Origin: Bifidobacterium callimiconis | GTDB lineage: Bacteria; Actinomycetota; Actinomycetes; Actinomycetales; Bifidobacteriaceae | Length of the DNA: 64,000 nucleotides | Assembly (NCBI RefSeq): GCF_003952005.1 | Contig: NZ_QXGJ01000002.1 | Span: forward strand, 282,299-346,298 | Reading direction: 5' to 3' | In this document: piece by piece, positions 33,485 through 44,631 of the stretch | Position numbering within the stretch: the stretch's first letter is position 1 | Layout: each line of letters opens with the position of its first letter | Notes under the pieces: model-generated | Database searches by the model: none | Told to the model about the DNA's origin: nothing | Seen by the model: only the letters and a program-made list of their open reading frames with translations | Made by a program: the position numbers and the translations under genes

Positions 33485-33649
33485 AATCGTTCGCCTCCTT
33501 TATATATATGTATTACCGCCTTTGGGATCATTCGCGGGCGACGACATGGCAGTCATATGACGACCGACCACCCGCATGTATACCACAGGCACACGTCCGC
33601 CGCATTGCGGTCATACGCGTCCTATGAGTACGCTCACATGATCAGTATA

Positions 33650-33940
33650 GCTCACATACAAGCGCTTTTCCTCGTTTTGATAAAAACGTTTGCATAATTC
33701 ATAATTCCTGAAATTCCAACGGTTTGCAACTCGAACCGGTTCGACACGCCGATAACGTTTTGACATAGTTAATGCAAACGCTATTATTGATACCAACACA
33801 ACACCTCATCGACAATGGTGGGGATGGGAAAACGCCAAAGTTAACTAGTCAATAGGGAGACAAGAAAAACTCAGGCAAACATGCGACTTTTAACCAACCG
33901 GTTGGTCTGCGCGCATCAAAAGTGCAAGCGCTTTTACAAA
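33650..33940. promoter_or_regulatory. Operator array and promoter between lacI-type gene and glucosidase
   Basis: CG-centred palindromes: AAGCGCTT (33660-33667), AAACGTTT (33684-33691), TCGAACCGGTTCGA (33731-33744), ACCAACCGGTTGGT (33893-33906) and AAGCGCTT (33926-33933). A promoter TTGACA (33760-33765), 16-bp spacer, TATTAT (33782-33787) reads toward the glucosidase. GCAAACGC lies in its spacer and a leader of about 215 nt would result. Two operator types suggest two regulators. Confidence 0.6.
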
Positions 33941-34010
33941 CGGCTGGAACATCGCTAACGGCATCGGCGGTCAATTTCGATTGACACCAATGAGAACAAA
34001 GGAGTATTTC

Positions 34011-35768
34011 ATGGAACAGAATGCGCTCAGCGATCCGGCTCTGTGGTGGAAGCAGGCCGTCGTCTATCAGGTCTACCCCCGTTCGTTCAAGGATTCCAAG
34101 GGTTCCGGCCTCGGTCAGATCGCCGGTGTGACCGAGAAGATCGACTACCTCGCCAAGCTCGGCGTTGACGCCATCTGGCTCAGCCCCTTCTACCCCTCCC
34201 AGCTTGCCGACGGCGGCTACGACGTTGACGACTACCGCAACGTCGACCCGAAGCTCGGCACCATGGACGACTTCGACGAGCTTGCCAAGGCGGCCCACGC
34301 CCACAACATCAAGGTGGTCGTCGATATCGTCCCCAACCACAGCTCCAACCTGCACCCCTGGTTCCAGGACGCCCTGAAGGCCGCCCCCGGCTCCCCGGAG
34401 CGCGACCGCTACATCTTCCGCGACGGCAAGGGCCCCAACGGCGACCAGCCGCCCACCAACTGGGACAACCACTTCGGCGGCCCGGCCTGGACCCGCGTCC
34501 CCGACGGCCAGTGGTACCTGCACATGTTCACCAAGGAACAGCCCGACTGGAACTGGAACAACCCCGAGGTGCGCGCCGACTTCATCAAGACCCTGCGCTT
34601 CTGGCTCGACCACGGCGCGGACGGCTTCCGCGTGGATGTGGCACACGGCCTCGCCAAGGATCTCGACCGCGACGATCTCGACAACTACGTGGTGTGGTGC
34701 ACCTCCGACCAGCCCGACGACGGCTCCCACCCGGTGATCGACCGCGATGAGGTCCACGAGATCTACCACGAGTGGCGCAAGGTCTTCAACGAGTACAACC
34801 CGCCGGCATTCGCCGTGGCCGAGGCCTGGGTACAGCCCAACCGCCAGTACCTGTACGCCAGCCCCGACGACCTGGGTCAGATCTTCAACTTCGAGTTCGC
34901 CAAGAAGGACTGGATCCGCGACGCCATGCATCAGGCCATCGAGGAGGGCATCGCCAGCGCCGATCGCTCCGGTTCCTCCGCCACCTGGGTGATGAGCAAC
35001 CACGACGTGGTCCGCCACGCCACCCGCTACGGCCTGCCGCAGGTCCCCACCAGCGAATACCACCAGCTGGCCAAGGACTGGGTGCTGCGCGACGGCACCA
35101 CCTACCCGCTGGACAAGGAACTCGGCACCAAGCGCGCCCGCGCCGCCATCCTCATGGAAATGGCACTGCCCGGATCCGCCTACGTGTATCAGGGCGAGGA
35201 GCTCGGCCTGTTCGAGGTCGCCGACATCCCGTGGGATCGCGTCGAGGACCCGTCCGGCCACCGCACGTCCCAGGCCGCCAGCACCAAGGGCCGCGACGGC
35301 TGCCGCGTGCCGCTGCCGTGGGTCGCTGCCGACGCTCCAAAGCTCGCCAACCCGGACGATGAGTTCGGCACCGGTGGATCCTTCGGATTCTCCCCCGCCG
35401 ACGCCACCGAAGAGCCGCACCTGCCGCAGCCGGCATGGTACAAGGACTTCGCCGCCGACGTGGAGGACGCCGATCCGGACTCCATGCTGAATCTGTACCG
35501 CAAGGTCCTTGAGCTGCGCCACAAGCTGCAGACCACCGACCTGTCCATCGAATGGCTGCCCGAGGACCGCTCCAGCGGCAAGCCCGACGGCGCCAACGGA
35601 TTCACCGGCGGTACGATCGCCTACAAGCGAGCCAACGGCTGGGCGTCCATCACCAACTTCGGCGCCGATCCGGTCGATCTGCCCGCCGGCGAGCTGCTGC
35701 TCACCTCCGGTCCGCTGACCGAGGATGGCAAGCTGCCGCAGGACACCTCCGCCTGGATCCAGCTCTGA
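34011..35768 (+). CDS. GH13 alpha-glucosidase (oligo-1,6-glucosidase type)
   Basis: 585 residues from ATG 34011 (AAAGGAG upstream); the earlier start at 33981 has none. GH13 catalytic residues: nucleophile D209 (GFRVDVAHG), acid/base E271 (AEAWV), transition-state stabiliser D332 (SNHD). Hydrolyses alpha-glucosidic bonds of small oligosaccharides in the cytoplasm; no signal peptide. Followed by an MFS sugar transporter. Strong codon bias. Exact linkage (1,4, 1,6, sucrose) cannot be decided. Confidence 0.92.
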   Translation: MEQNALSDPALWWKQAVVYQVYPRSFKDSKGSGLGQIAGVTEKIDYLAKLGVDAIWLSPFYPSQLADGGYDVDDYRNVDPKLGTMDDFDELAKAAHAHNIKVVVDIVPNHSSNLHPWFQDALKAAPGSPERDRYIFRDGKGPNGDQPPTNWDNHFGGPAWTRVPDGQWYLHMFTKEQPDWNWNNPEVRADFIKTLRFWLDHGADGFRVDVAHGLAKDLDRDDLDNYVVWCTSDQPDDGSHPVIDRDEVHEIYHEWRKVFNEYNPPAFAVAEAWVQPNRQYLYASPDDLGQIFNFEFAKKDWIRDAMHQAIEEGIASADRSGSSATWVMSNHDVVRHATRYGLPQVPTSEYHQLAKDWVLRDGTTYPLDKELGTKRARAAILMEMALPGSAYVYQGEELGLFEVADIPWDRVEDPSGHRTSQAASTKGRDGCRVPLPWVAADAPKLANPDDEFGTGGSFGFSPADATEEPHLPQPAWYKDFAADVEDADPDSMLNLYRKVLELRHKLQTTDLSIEWLPEDRSSGKPDGANGFTGGTIAYKRANGWASITNFGADPVDLPAGELLLTSGPLTEDGKLPQDTSAWIQL

Positions 35769-35796
35769 CAAGACTTACCCTTCCCCTTCCCTAAAA

Positions 35797-35835
35797 GTCG
35801 TGCCGGGTGTTCTTCCCATCCCCACCCGGCACGAC
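35797..35835 (+). terminator. Hairpin between glucosidase and MFS genes
   Basis: GTCGTGCCGGGTG (35797-35809) pairs perfectly with CACCCGGCACGAC (35823-35835). No T-run. May attenuate transcription into the transporter gene or stabilise the upstream mRNA. Confidence 0.65.
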
Positions 35836-35889
35836 CCCCATCCATCCATTCTTCCCTCTCAATAACCGATCTCAAAGAGGAGAAAAACA

Positions 35890-37155
35890 ATGACAGCAGC
35901 AACAGTGGCTCCCAAGAGCCCCAACAAGGTCAATAAGTGGCGTTACACCGCCGGCTTCATGGCCTTCGCCATCCTTTCCGGTGTGGCGTTCTTCGGCACC
36001 ATGTCCGTGCTCGTGCCGCAGCGTCTGCGTGCCGACCTCGGCATGGGCGCCACCGAATCGACCGCCGCCCTCGGCGCCATCAACTCGGCAGGCTCCATCG
36101 CCTCCATCTTCATCGCACTGTTCATCGGCGCCCTCTCCGATCGCACCGCCTCCCGCTGGGGCAAGCGCACCCCGTGGATCTTCACCGGCGCGTTCATCTA
36201 CGGCATCTGCTTCTGGTCGCTGAGCCGCCCGTCCACCGCCGTGCTGATCGGCGTCTTCTACGTCATCGCCCTCGTCGGCCTGAACATGGTGCAGGCACCT
36301 ATCTACGCCCTGATCTCCGACCGCGTTGAGGAAGAGTCCCGCGCAACCGTGTCCGCGGCCATCGGCGGCGGCGGCGTGATCGGCCAGGGCATTGGTACCC
36401 TGATCGGCTCCCGCTTCATCGAGAACGTCGAAGTCGGCTTCATCTGCACGGGTCTGTGCGCTCTTGCCGCCGGTGTGCTCGCCGTCGTCATCGCTCCTCG
36501 CGAGCCCTCCTCCAAGGACATGGTCAAGGACACCAGCAAGTCCACCTGGAAGGTCATCGTCGAATCCCTGACCCCGCCGCTGAAGGACTGCGGTGACTTC
36601 TACCGCGCGTTCATCTGCCGTACCTGCCTCATCGTCGCCTACCAGATGATCTTCAGCTACCAGCTGTACATCCTGACCGACCACATCGGCGAGTCCACCA
36701 AGCAGGCCGCAGTGTCCATGTCCGTGATCTCCGTGCTCACCATGGTCGCCTCCATGATCGCATCCCTGATCTCCGGCCCGATCGCCGACGCCCTCCACCG
36801 CCGCAAGGCCCCGATCGCCGTCGCCTGCATCGTGTTCGCCATCGGTCTGGCCATGCCGTGGATCTTCCCGACTCAGATGGGTATGTTCCTCTTCGGCGGC
36901 ATCGCCTCCTTCGGTTACGGCATGTACCTCTCCGTGGATCAGGCTCTGAACGTCGACGTGCTCCCGAACAAGGAGACCGCCGGTAAGGACCTCGGCTTCA
37001 TGAACATCGCCACCTGCGCCGGTCAGGCCATCGGCGTGGCGATCACCTCCAGCATCGTCGCCGCCACCGGTTCCTACAACTTCGTGTTCCCGACCGCCAT
37101 CGTGATGACCGCCATCGCCGCCATCTCGGTCCTCGGCATCAAGCGCGTCAAATAA
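35890..37155 (+). CDS. MFS sugar transporter
   Basis: 421 residues with about 12 membrane helices. The conserved loop between helices 2 and 3 (GALSDRTASRWGKRTPWI) fits sugar/proton symporters of the MFS. It most likely imports the glucoside hydrolysed by the GH13 enzyme upstream. AAAGAGGAG ribosome site. Controlled with it by the LacI-type protein. Confidence 0.9.
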   Translation: MTAATVAPKSPNKVNKWRYTAGFMAFAILSGVAFFGTMSVLVPQRLRADLGMGATESTAALGAINSAGSIASIFIALFIGALSDRTASRWGKRTPWIFTGAFIYGICFWSLSRPSTAVLIGVFYVIALVGLNMVQAPIYALISDRVEEESRATVSAAIGGGGVIGQGIGTLIGSRFIENVEVGFICTGLCALAAGVLAVVIAPREPSSKDMVKDTSKSTWKVIVESLTPPLKDCGDFYRAFICRTCLIVAYQMIFSYQLYILTDHIGESTKQAAVSMSVISVLTMVASMIASLISGPIADALHRRKAPIAVACIVFAIGLAMPWIFPTQMGMFLFGGIASFGYGMYLSVDQALNVDVLPNKETAGKDLGFMNIATCAGQAIGVAITSSIVAATGSYNFVFPTAIVMTAIAAISVLGIKRVK

Positions 37156-37161
37156 CACCCA

Positions 37162-37190
37162 GTGAGGCTCCGGCAATGTCGGAGCCTCAC
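37162..37190 (+). terminator. Terminator hairpin 1 after MFS gene
   Basis: GTGAGGCTCCG and CGGAGCCTCAC form a perfect 11-bp stem with a 7-base loop, seven bases after the MFS stop. Confidence 0.7.
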
Positions 37191-37232
37191 CTCCACCCCT
37201 ATAGAACGTATCGTTTCTTCCTCCTTCCCCCT

Positions 37233-37269
37233 AGCCCCTCAAGGTCCACAAGACCACGAGGGGCTTTTT
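37233..37269 (+). terminator. Intrinsic terminator 2 after MFS gene
   Basis: AGCCCCTC (37233-37240) pairs with GAGGGGCT (37258-37265) and is followed by a T-run (37265-37269). Confidence 0.8.
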
Positions 37270-37492
37270 CATATTTCCACCGTTACGCCGTAAAATCATC
37301 CGTAGAGATGATTGCGGCCATTCGGTTTTGACTATTAGAATTTTTGGCTTATTTTTTCATGCTTCCTTCAGGAACAATCCAGAACCGACGGAGCCAGTCG
37401 CCGTACATTACCTCTGGTTATAGCGATTCCCGATCCGATTCCGCATCCGGCTCCCCCGTGAATCCAACATCCATGTTCCGAAAGGCCACGCC
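37270..37492. promoter_or_regulatory. Promoter region of the sulfotransferase gene
   Basis: AT-rich for its first 100 bp, then GC-rich. A TTTTGACTATT box near 37326 could be a -35 element. No gene seen. Confidence 0.35.
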
Positions 37493-39142
37493 ATGAAAAC
37501 CACGGTTCAGACCGTATGCAGTGCCATCGCCGTCGTAGTTCTGGCTACGATCATGGGCATCGTCACGTTTGCTTCCTCCGGCACCGCGTCGGCCGACTCC
37601 GACGTATCCGCAAAAATCGAGAAGATCTACACTGAGGACTATCAGGAGCAGGCGCAAAGCACTCTGGACACGAAGAAGGCCCGTGGCGGATGGACCGTCG
37701 ACAACATGCTGGTCGAGGAGAACCCATACGGCACCAACACCACGTCACTGTACGTGTACTTCACCACCGATGACGTCACCCAGGTCTCCTACACGGTGAG
37801 CACTCCGAGCACCGACTATCCCGACTTCTCAGCAACCCCGGCCGGCGGCGATGACTATTCCACCACGCACGAATTCCAGGTCATCGGACTCATCCCCGGC
37901 AAGGACAACGACATCACCATCACGCTCACCTCGCAGAACGGCGGTACCGTCACCCGCACCATTCACAAGAAGGCCGCGGCCACGATCGGTGACGAACAGG
38001 TGCAGCTCGAACGGTCCGTCACCCAGACCGGCTCCAAAACCGAATACGCCGGTACGGTGGGCAATGGCCTGTATGCCGTGCTCGGCAACGACAGCAATGA
38101 ACAGGATCTGATCTACCTGTACGACGACTATGGCGTGCTCCGCGGCGAAATCCCGATCCTCTATTATCGTGCGCAGCGTCTCGTCTTCAACGACGGACTC
38201 ATGTACTTCAGTGCGTCCACGCACGACATCGTGGCCATGAACAATCTCGGCCGCATCGAAAAGTTCTATAATCTCGGCGACCAGTACATTCTGCACCACG
38301 ACTACGTGTTCGACGACAGCGGTGATCTGCTCGTACTCGCCACCGACATGAAGAGCAATACCGTGCAGGATCGCATCGTGCGCGTGAACCTCGCCACCGG
38401 CAAGACCACGCTGCTGGTCGACATGGGCGATCTGCTCGGCGACTACAAGTCCACCACCAAGCACGACGCGAATTCCAAGGCCACATCCACCGACAGCGGT
38501 TCCGATTCATGGGATTGGATCCACCTCAACACCATCCAGTACGTGGGCGACGACAGCATCATCGTCAGTTCGCGTGAAACGTCGTCGATCATCAAGATCG
38601 ACAACGTCAGCACCTCCCCCACGCTCAAGTACATCATCGGCGAGAAGACGTTCTGGGATGAGACCGACTACGCGAACTACAATCTCACCAAGATCGGCGA
38701 CTTCCCCAGTTCCGGCGGCCAGCACACCGTCACCTATGTGAAGGATGATTCGCTGCCCGACGGCCAGTACTACATCTACATGTTCAACAACAACGGTGGC
38801 GTGAGCGCCACGAACGACTACGACTGGTCGCAGATCCCCGGCATGGTCACCAAGCTCAACAGCACGGCCACCGACGTTCATTCGTACTTCCAGAAGTATC
38901 TGGTGGACGAGAACGCCGGAACCTATTCGCTGGTCAGCAGGTTCGAGGTGCCGTTCTCCGGCTACATCAGCAGCGCCGAGGAATATGAGGACGGTACGAT
39001 CGTCACCGAATCGGGCATCAAGGGCACGTGGTGCGTGTACACCGCCGATGGCACGTTGCTGCGCGACTACACCATGAAGATCAACACCGCGTTCATCTAT
39101 CGTGTGTTCAAGTACGACTTCAAGGGTTTCTGGTTCGCGTAA
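37493..39142 (+). CDS. Aryl-sulfate sulfotransferase (AssT-like), secreted or anchored
   Basis: 549 residues. N-terminal hydrophobic segment (about 7-28) with ASA before residue 35 is a signal peptide or anchor. A small beta domain (about 70-160) precedes a beta-propeller. Residues matching the catalytic set of E. coli AssT are seen in order: HHDY, WIHLN, SSRE and GGQHTVTY (His, His, Arg, His). The family transfers sulfate between phenolic compounds without PAPS. Gene stands alone behind strong terminators. Substrates may be dietary or host phenolic sulfates. The enzyme family is not typical of core bifidobacterial metabolism. Confidence 0.82.
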   Translation: MKTTVQTVCSAIAVVVLATIMGIVTFASSGTASADSDVSAKIEKIYTEDYQEQAQSTLDTKKARGGWTVDNMLVEENPYGTNTTSLYVYFTTDDVTQVSYTVSTPSTDYPDFSATPAGGDDYSTTHEFQVIGLIPGKDNDITITLTSQNGGTVTRTIHKKAAATIGDEQVQLERSVTQTGSKTEYAGTVGNGLYAVLGNDSNEQDLIYLYDDYGVLRGEIPILYYRAQRLVFNDGLMYFSASTHDIVAMNNLGRIEKFYNLGDQYILHHDYVFDDSGDLLVLATDMKSNTVQDRIVRVNLATGKTTLLVDMGDLLGDYKSTTKHDANSKATSTDSGSDSWDWIHLNTIQYVGDDSIIVSSRETSSIIKIDNVSTSPTLKYIIGEKTFWDETDYANYNLTKIGDFPSSGGQHTVTYVKDDSLPDGQYYIYMFNNNGGVSATNDYDWSQIPGMVTKLNSTATDVHSYFQKYLVDENAGTYSLVSRFEVPFSGYISSAEEYEDGTIVTESGIKGTWCVYTADGTLLRDYTMKINTAFIYRVFKYDFKGFWFA

Positions 39143-39182
39143 GATCAGGTCGCTCTGCGGGGATTCCGGTCGAAGATCTCTC

Positions 39183-39298
39183 CCGTCGGAGGTCTCTCCC
39201 TCAGTCATGGCTTTGCCATGACAGCTCCCTCATCAGAGGGAGCTCGTTATTCCCTCTTTGCCGCTGTCACAGCTCCCTCATCAGAGGGAGCTTGCTTC
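39183..39298. repeat. REP-like element pair
   Basis: CAGCTCCCTCATCAGAGGGAG occurs twice in direct orientation (near 39223 and 39271, given here in split form: CAGCTCCCTC + ATCAGAGGGAG), preceded by a CATGGCTTTGCCATG hairpin. Same family as the other GC-rich elements. Confidence 0.65.
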
Positions 39299-39318
39299 CA
39301 CCGATACCTGATATATGA

Positions 39319-39364
39319 CAAATCGCCGCCGGCGGTCTCGGGTGAGATCGTCGGCGGCGATTTG
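39319..39364. terminator. Bidirectional terminator between AssT and guaB
   Basis: CAAATCGCCGCCG and CGGCGGCGATTTG form a perfect 13-bp stem. The two genes converge here. Confidence 0.75.
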
Positions 39365-39422
39365 TTATGCCGTGTTCAGGTCGTTCTCATAACGGCGTTG
39401 ATGCCGGGAGAACGACCGGGGA

Positions 39423-40979
<1,557 letters not shown>

Positions 40980-41045
40980 TTATAGTGCCATATAGACCTC
41001 TGCAAACTCGTGTGTTGTAGCCCCGACGCCATTGTCGACGGTATG

Positions 41046-41086
41046 AAAAAGCGCCGCCCGCACCCAAGTATCGGGCGGGACGGCGC
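41046..41086 (-). terminator. Intrinsic terminator of the AtpI-like operon
   Basis: On the minus strand GCGCCGTCCCGCCCG pairs with CGGGCGGCGC and is followed by five Ts (41050-41046). Confidence 0.75.
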
Positions 41087-41145
41087 AGACGATCCAGTTG
41101 ATTCCGATTCGATCGATTCGCTACGGCAACAGAATCGGATACCGG

Positions 41146-41688
41146 TCAGTCGTCGTCACGGTCACGCTTCGTAGGCGGATCGACGTACGGCACGCGCGAC
41201 GTGGCGGCCGTATGGATTTCGGCGGCCAGAATCACGGCCGCGCCGATCAGCATGAAGACCGCGCACAGCTTCGGATTGAGCCACGAGGCGTGCTGCACGC
41301 CCATGAGGATCACCACCACGATGCCGATCTTGACCATCCATCCAAGCAGGAACCATGTCAGGTAGGCGGCGGGGCGCAGATGCATACGGCTGAGCACCGC
41401 CACCAGAACCGGATTCGTCAGGCACAGCAGCACCACCGCCACGATGGCCACTAGTGCCGACCATACGCCCAGAATGCCGGAGAACATGTATCCGGCGATG
41501 GCGCTGAGCACGGCGAACACCAGCAGGAACATCACGCTCTGATAGATCGCACGATACATGAGATCCCATACGGTCTCCTCGCCGGCACGACGCGGCTTGG
41601 CGAACAGACGACGACCGCCATCGCCGGTCTTGGCGTCCGCAGCCGCAGCGGTCTTCTCATCGGTATTCACGTTCGTATCTTCCGACAT
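41146..41688 (-). CDS. AtpI-like membrane protein
   Basis: 180 residues, about four membrane helices after a charged N-terminal 45 residues. Resembles the AtpI/UncI type proteins of actinobacteria usually near F-ATPase genes; no atp gene is visible in the window. The start follows the end of the WecA-like gene by two bases, so they are one operon. Confidence 0.65.
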   Translation of the reverse strand: MSEDTNVNTDEKTAAAADAKTGDGGRRLFAKPRRAGEETVWDLMYRAIYQSVMFLLVFAVLSAIAGYMFSGILGVWSALVAIVAVVLLCLTNPVLVAVLSRMHLRPAAYLTWFLLGWMVKIGIVVVILMGVQHASWLNPKLCAVFMLIGAAVILAAEIHTAATSRVPYVDPPTKRDRDDD

Positions 41689-41690
41689 GT

Positions 41691-42893
41691 CTATGCCTTT
41701 CCTCCCGTCGGCGCCTTGTCCTCCTCAGCCACGGTATCCGTGCTGTGTTTCGGACGGCCGTTCATCGCGCGGGCCGCAGCCAGCGCCGCGTTCTCCTCCC
41801 TGATCTCGGGAATGCGGTGTCGGGCATACGGATACAGCGTGGCCACGGTGAGCAGTATCGCCGCGATCACAAATCCGATGGCGACGTATCGCGCCTCGAA
41901 AAACAGAATCATAATCGACCCGAACGAAATCAATGCAGCCCATCCCCACAGGATCAGCACGGCCCCCTGCACACTGTGACCGATGCGCAGCATACGGTGA
42001 TGCAGATGCATACGGTCGGGGTGCATGGGCGACTGCCCCTTGCTCACGCGGCGCACGATGGCCAGAATCATGTCGAGCACCGGCAGGAACAACACCAGGA
42101 TCGGCAGCAGGATCGGCATGAACACCGGCAGGTAGATACTCGCATGAATAGTGGTCGGGTCAAGACGGCCGGTCATCACGATCGACGCGCAGGTGACGAG
42201 ATAGCCGAGCAGCATGGAGCCCGAATCGCCCATGAACAGCTTGGCCGGATGCCAGTTATGCAGAATGAAGCCCACGCATATGCCGAGCAATGCCACGTCG
42301 ATCATGGTGGCCATGGACGCGTAGCTGGGCGAGTTACGCGCGATGATGTACGAGTAGATGGCGAATGCGATGCCGCCGATTGCCACGATGCCGGACGCCA
42401 GACCGTCGAGACCGTCCACGAAGTTCACCGCGTTGATCGACGCGACAATCAGTATGGCCGTGACCGCCATGGAAATGCTCGGCGACGTGGCCACGAGCGA
42501 ACCGAACGGCAGCGAGACGACCTTCAGGCCGCCCCACGCCACGAATACGGAGATGATGAGCTGCCCGGACAGTTTGAGCATCCAATCAAGATCCCAACGG
42601 TCGTCGCATACGCCGAGCAGACAGATCAGCACGGCGCCGATGGAGATGATCACCGGCTGCAGATTATCGTGAAACAGTCCTTCGGTCAGCGACAACTGGC
42701 TGGCGAAGCACATCGATACCAGAAAGCCGAGCATCATGGCCACGCCGCCCATGCGAGGGGTGGGTACCTTGTGCACGTCTCGTGCGCGGACTTCGCCCAC
42801 CGCGCCGAATTCTATGGCGAGATGTCTGATGAGCGGCGTCAGCAGAAACGTTGCGCCGCCGGCGATGGCCGCGATGAAAAAGTAGATCCTCAC
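41691..42893 (-). CDS. Undecaprenyl-phosphate sugar-1-phosphate transferase (WecA/TagO type)
   Basis: 400 residues from a GTG at 42891-42893 (ACGGAGG upstream); an ATG at 42956 would overlap the upstream gene and lacks a ribosome site. Multi-pass membrane enzyme of the MraY/WecA family. Motifs CDDRWDLDW, NFVDGLDGLASG and the cytoplasmic HHRMLRIGHS loop are characteristic. It links N-acetylglucosamine-1-phosphate (usual donor) to the lipid carrier for cell-wall polymer synthesis. Confidence 0.88.
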   Translation of the reverse strand: MRIYFFIAAIAGGATFLLTPLIRHLAIEFGAVGEVRARDVHKVPTPRMGGVAMMLGFLVSMCFASQLSLTEGLFHDNLQPVIISIGAVLICLLGVCDDRWDLDWMLKLSGQLIISVFVAWGGLKVVSLPFGSLVATSPSISMAVTAILIVASINAVNFVDGLDGLASGIVAIGGIAFAIYSYIIARNSPSYASMATMIDVALLGICVGFILHNWHPAKLFMGDSGSMLLGYLVTCASIVMTGRLDPTTIHASIYLPVFMPILLPILVLFLPVLDMILAIVRRVSKGQSPMHPDRMHLHHRMLRIGHSVQGAVLILWGWAALISFGSIMILFFEARYVAIGFVIAAILLTVATLYPYARHRIPEIREENAALAAARAMNGRPKHSTDTVAEEDKAPTGGKA

Positions 42894-42915
42894 GCCGTAA
42901 TACCTCCGTCGTCGT

Positions 42916-43593
42916 TCACATCGGCATCCGCGAGCCGAGACCGTACTGCGGATCATGCAGCGTCTCTCGAATGCTGGCCTGAGGTATCACTCCCTCGCGC
43001 AGGATGGCGATACCGTCACGGCCGTGCGGATCCGACGCCACCACTGTACTCGACAGTGGTCCCGGAGTGGGCCCGCCGTCAAGATACAAGGCAATCGCAT
43101 CGCCGAGATCAGCGGCCGCCTGCTGTGCGGTCTGTGCGGAATCATGGCCGGAAAGGTTGGCGCTGGACGCGGCCAGCGGGCCCGTGGCCCTCAGTATGCG
43201 CAGGGTGTCGTCCGAATTCGGCACGCGAATGCCCTGCGTACGCGCCGGATGCGCATGGGGATCCACCCGCACGGTGGCGAGCGTGCATTCGTCACGCGCC
43301 ACGCAGATCGGCGAGAACGCTCCCGGCAGGAACGCCCGGGAAAGACGATCCAGAGGAACGGGAAGGTCGAGCCCCAGCGCGTCGATGTCGTCAACGGACG
43401 ACAGCAGCACCTGCAACGATTTGGCACGAGGTCTGCGCTTGGCCTTGAATACGCGGTCCACGGCATCGGCATTCCGCGGATCGCAGGCCACGCCATACAC
43501 CGTATCCGTGGGAAGCACCACCAGCTCTCCCGCTCGTACCAGCTCGGCCGCCAACGTCAGCGACCGCTCGTCGATCGGCATGATTCGTGCCAT
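42916..43593 (-). CDS. L-threonylcarbamoyladenylate synthase
   Basis: 225 residues from ATG 43591-43593 (GAGGTG upstream). YrdC/Sua5 fold: LPTDTVYGVACD, the K-R-R-P-x-x-K-S-L nucleotide-binding stretch, and SSANLSG. First step of the tRNA t6A37 modification. Short form (TsaC-like size). Same strand as the WecA-like gene, 22 bp apart. Confidence 0.92.
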   Translation of the reverse strand: MARIMPIDERSLTLAAELVRAGELVVLPTDTVYGVACDPRNADAVDRVFKAKRRPRAKSLQVLLSSVDDIDALGLDLPVPLDRLSRAFLPGAFSPICVARDECTLATVRVDPHAHPARTQGIRVPNSDDTLRILRATGPLAASSANLSGHDSAQTAQQAAADLGDAIALYLDGGPTPGPLSSTVVASDPHGRDGIAILREGVIPQASIRETLHDPQYGLGSRMPM

Positions 43594-43893
43594 ATACTTC
43601 ACCTCGCATGGTCCTAGGAGTCCATCGGAAACGTCATCTGGACCTCACCGAGTCATTCATATTGACCGGCTTTAATCAACGCTCACGAAAACGCATCCAT
43701 TATGCACGTACGTAGTCACAAACTAACGATGTGCACGCTCACAATTCAGATAAAGCAATACAGATGACGATCCGGAAGTGCTATGATTTAGACCGTTCAA
43801 GAAGATGCGTACGAACGTACACATGCGGCGCACGACCATACACCGCAATGCGTTGCGTTCGATAGACCGCACGATATGACAAGGAAGTACCCC
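43594..43893. other. Divergent promoter region, no gene seen
   Basis: 300 bp between the TsaC-like gene and the acetyltransferase gene. AT-richer in the middle. One minus-strand open frame here is incompatible with the divergent genes' composition. Confidence 0.4.
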
Positions 43894-44598
43894 ATGAGCG
43901 ACGAAGCCACGCAGACGAATACGCAGAACACCCCAAATGCACAGTCGAAGTATCCGCCAGTCGAGCTGCGCACCCCGCGCGCCAGCGAGCGCGAGGAGAT
44001 GCTCAGCGGCAAGTTGTATGACGTGTCCGATCCGGAACTGGATGCCATGCGCCGCAAGGCCGGTGACCTGTGCACCAAATTCAACGGCCTGTCCCGCGAC
44101 GATACCGAGACCCGCGCGGCCGTTCTTAACGAGCTGCTGCCGAACCATGGCGAGAATCTGGACGTGATGGGTCCGGTGTTCTTCGACTATGGATGCCATA
44201 CCACGATCGGCAAGCGCGTGTTCGCGAACTTCAACTTCACCGTGCTGGACTGCGTTCCGGTGACGATCGGCGACGATGTGCTGTTCGGACCGAACGTGTC
44301 ACTGCTGCCGCCGATGCACCCGCTGCGCTGGCAGGATCGCAACGTACGCACGCGCGAGGATGGCACCGCATACGACTATGAGTACGGCAAGCCGATCGTT
44401 ATCGGTTCGAACTGCTGGTTCGGCGGTAATGTGACCGTGCTGGGTGGTGTGACCATCGGCGATGGCTGCGTGATCGGCGCGGGCGCTGTGGTGACGAAGG
44501 ACATTCCGGCGAATTCCGTGGCCGTGGGCAATCCGGCGCGCGTGATCAAGACGATCTCGGACGCGGATGCCGCGGAACTGCAGGATTACGCGCAGTAG
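43894..44598 (+). CDS. Sugar O-acetyltransferase (maltose/galactoside acetyltransferase type)
   Basis: 234 residues from ATG 43894 (AAGGAAG upstream). Left-handed beta-helix enzyme: N-terminal cap EREEMLSGKLYDVSDPEL, then hexapeptide repeats (VTIGDDVLFGPNV..., PIVIGSNCWFGGNV...). Catalytic His is in PPMHPL. Transfers acetyl from acetyl-CoA to sugars. N-terminal 35 residues are an unusual Thr/Gln-rich tail. Confidence 0.92.
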   Translation: MSDEATQTNTQNTPNAQSKYPPVELRTPRASEREEMLSGKLYDVSDPELDAMRRKAGDLCTKFNGLSRDDTETRAAVLNELLPNHGENLDVMGPVFFDYGCHTTIGKRVFANFNFTVLDCVPVTIGDDVLFGPNVSLLPPMHPLRWQDRNVRTREDGTAYDYEYGKPIVIGSNCWFGGNVTVLGGVTIGDGCVIGAGAVVTKDIPANSVAVGNPARVIKTISDADAAELQDYAQ

Positions 44599-44631
44599 GC
44601 ACAACACGGTAGGCACAGCGCGGTAGCCGTA

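Noticed and set aside
33849..35771. 640-codon antisense frame over the GH13 gene
   Set aside because: Same codon-bias effect; Gly/Val-rich low-complexity translation and no ribosome site.
35872..37176. 434-codon antisense frame over the MFS gene
   Set aside because: Asp/Gly/His-rich translation mirrors hydrophobic codons on the sense strand; not a gene.
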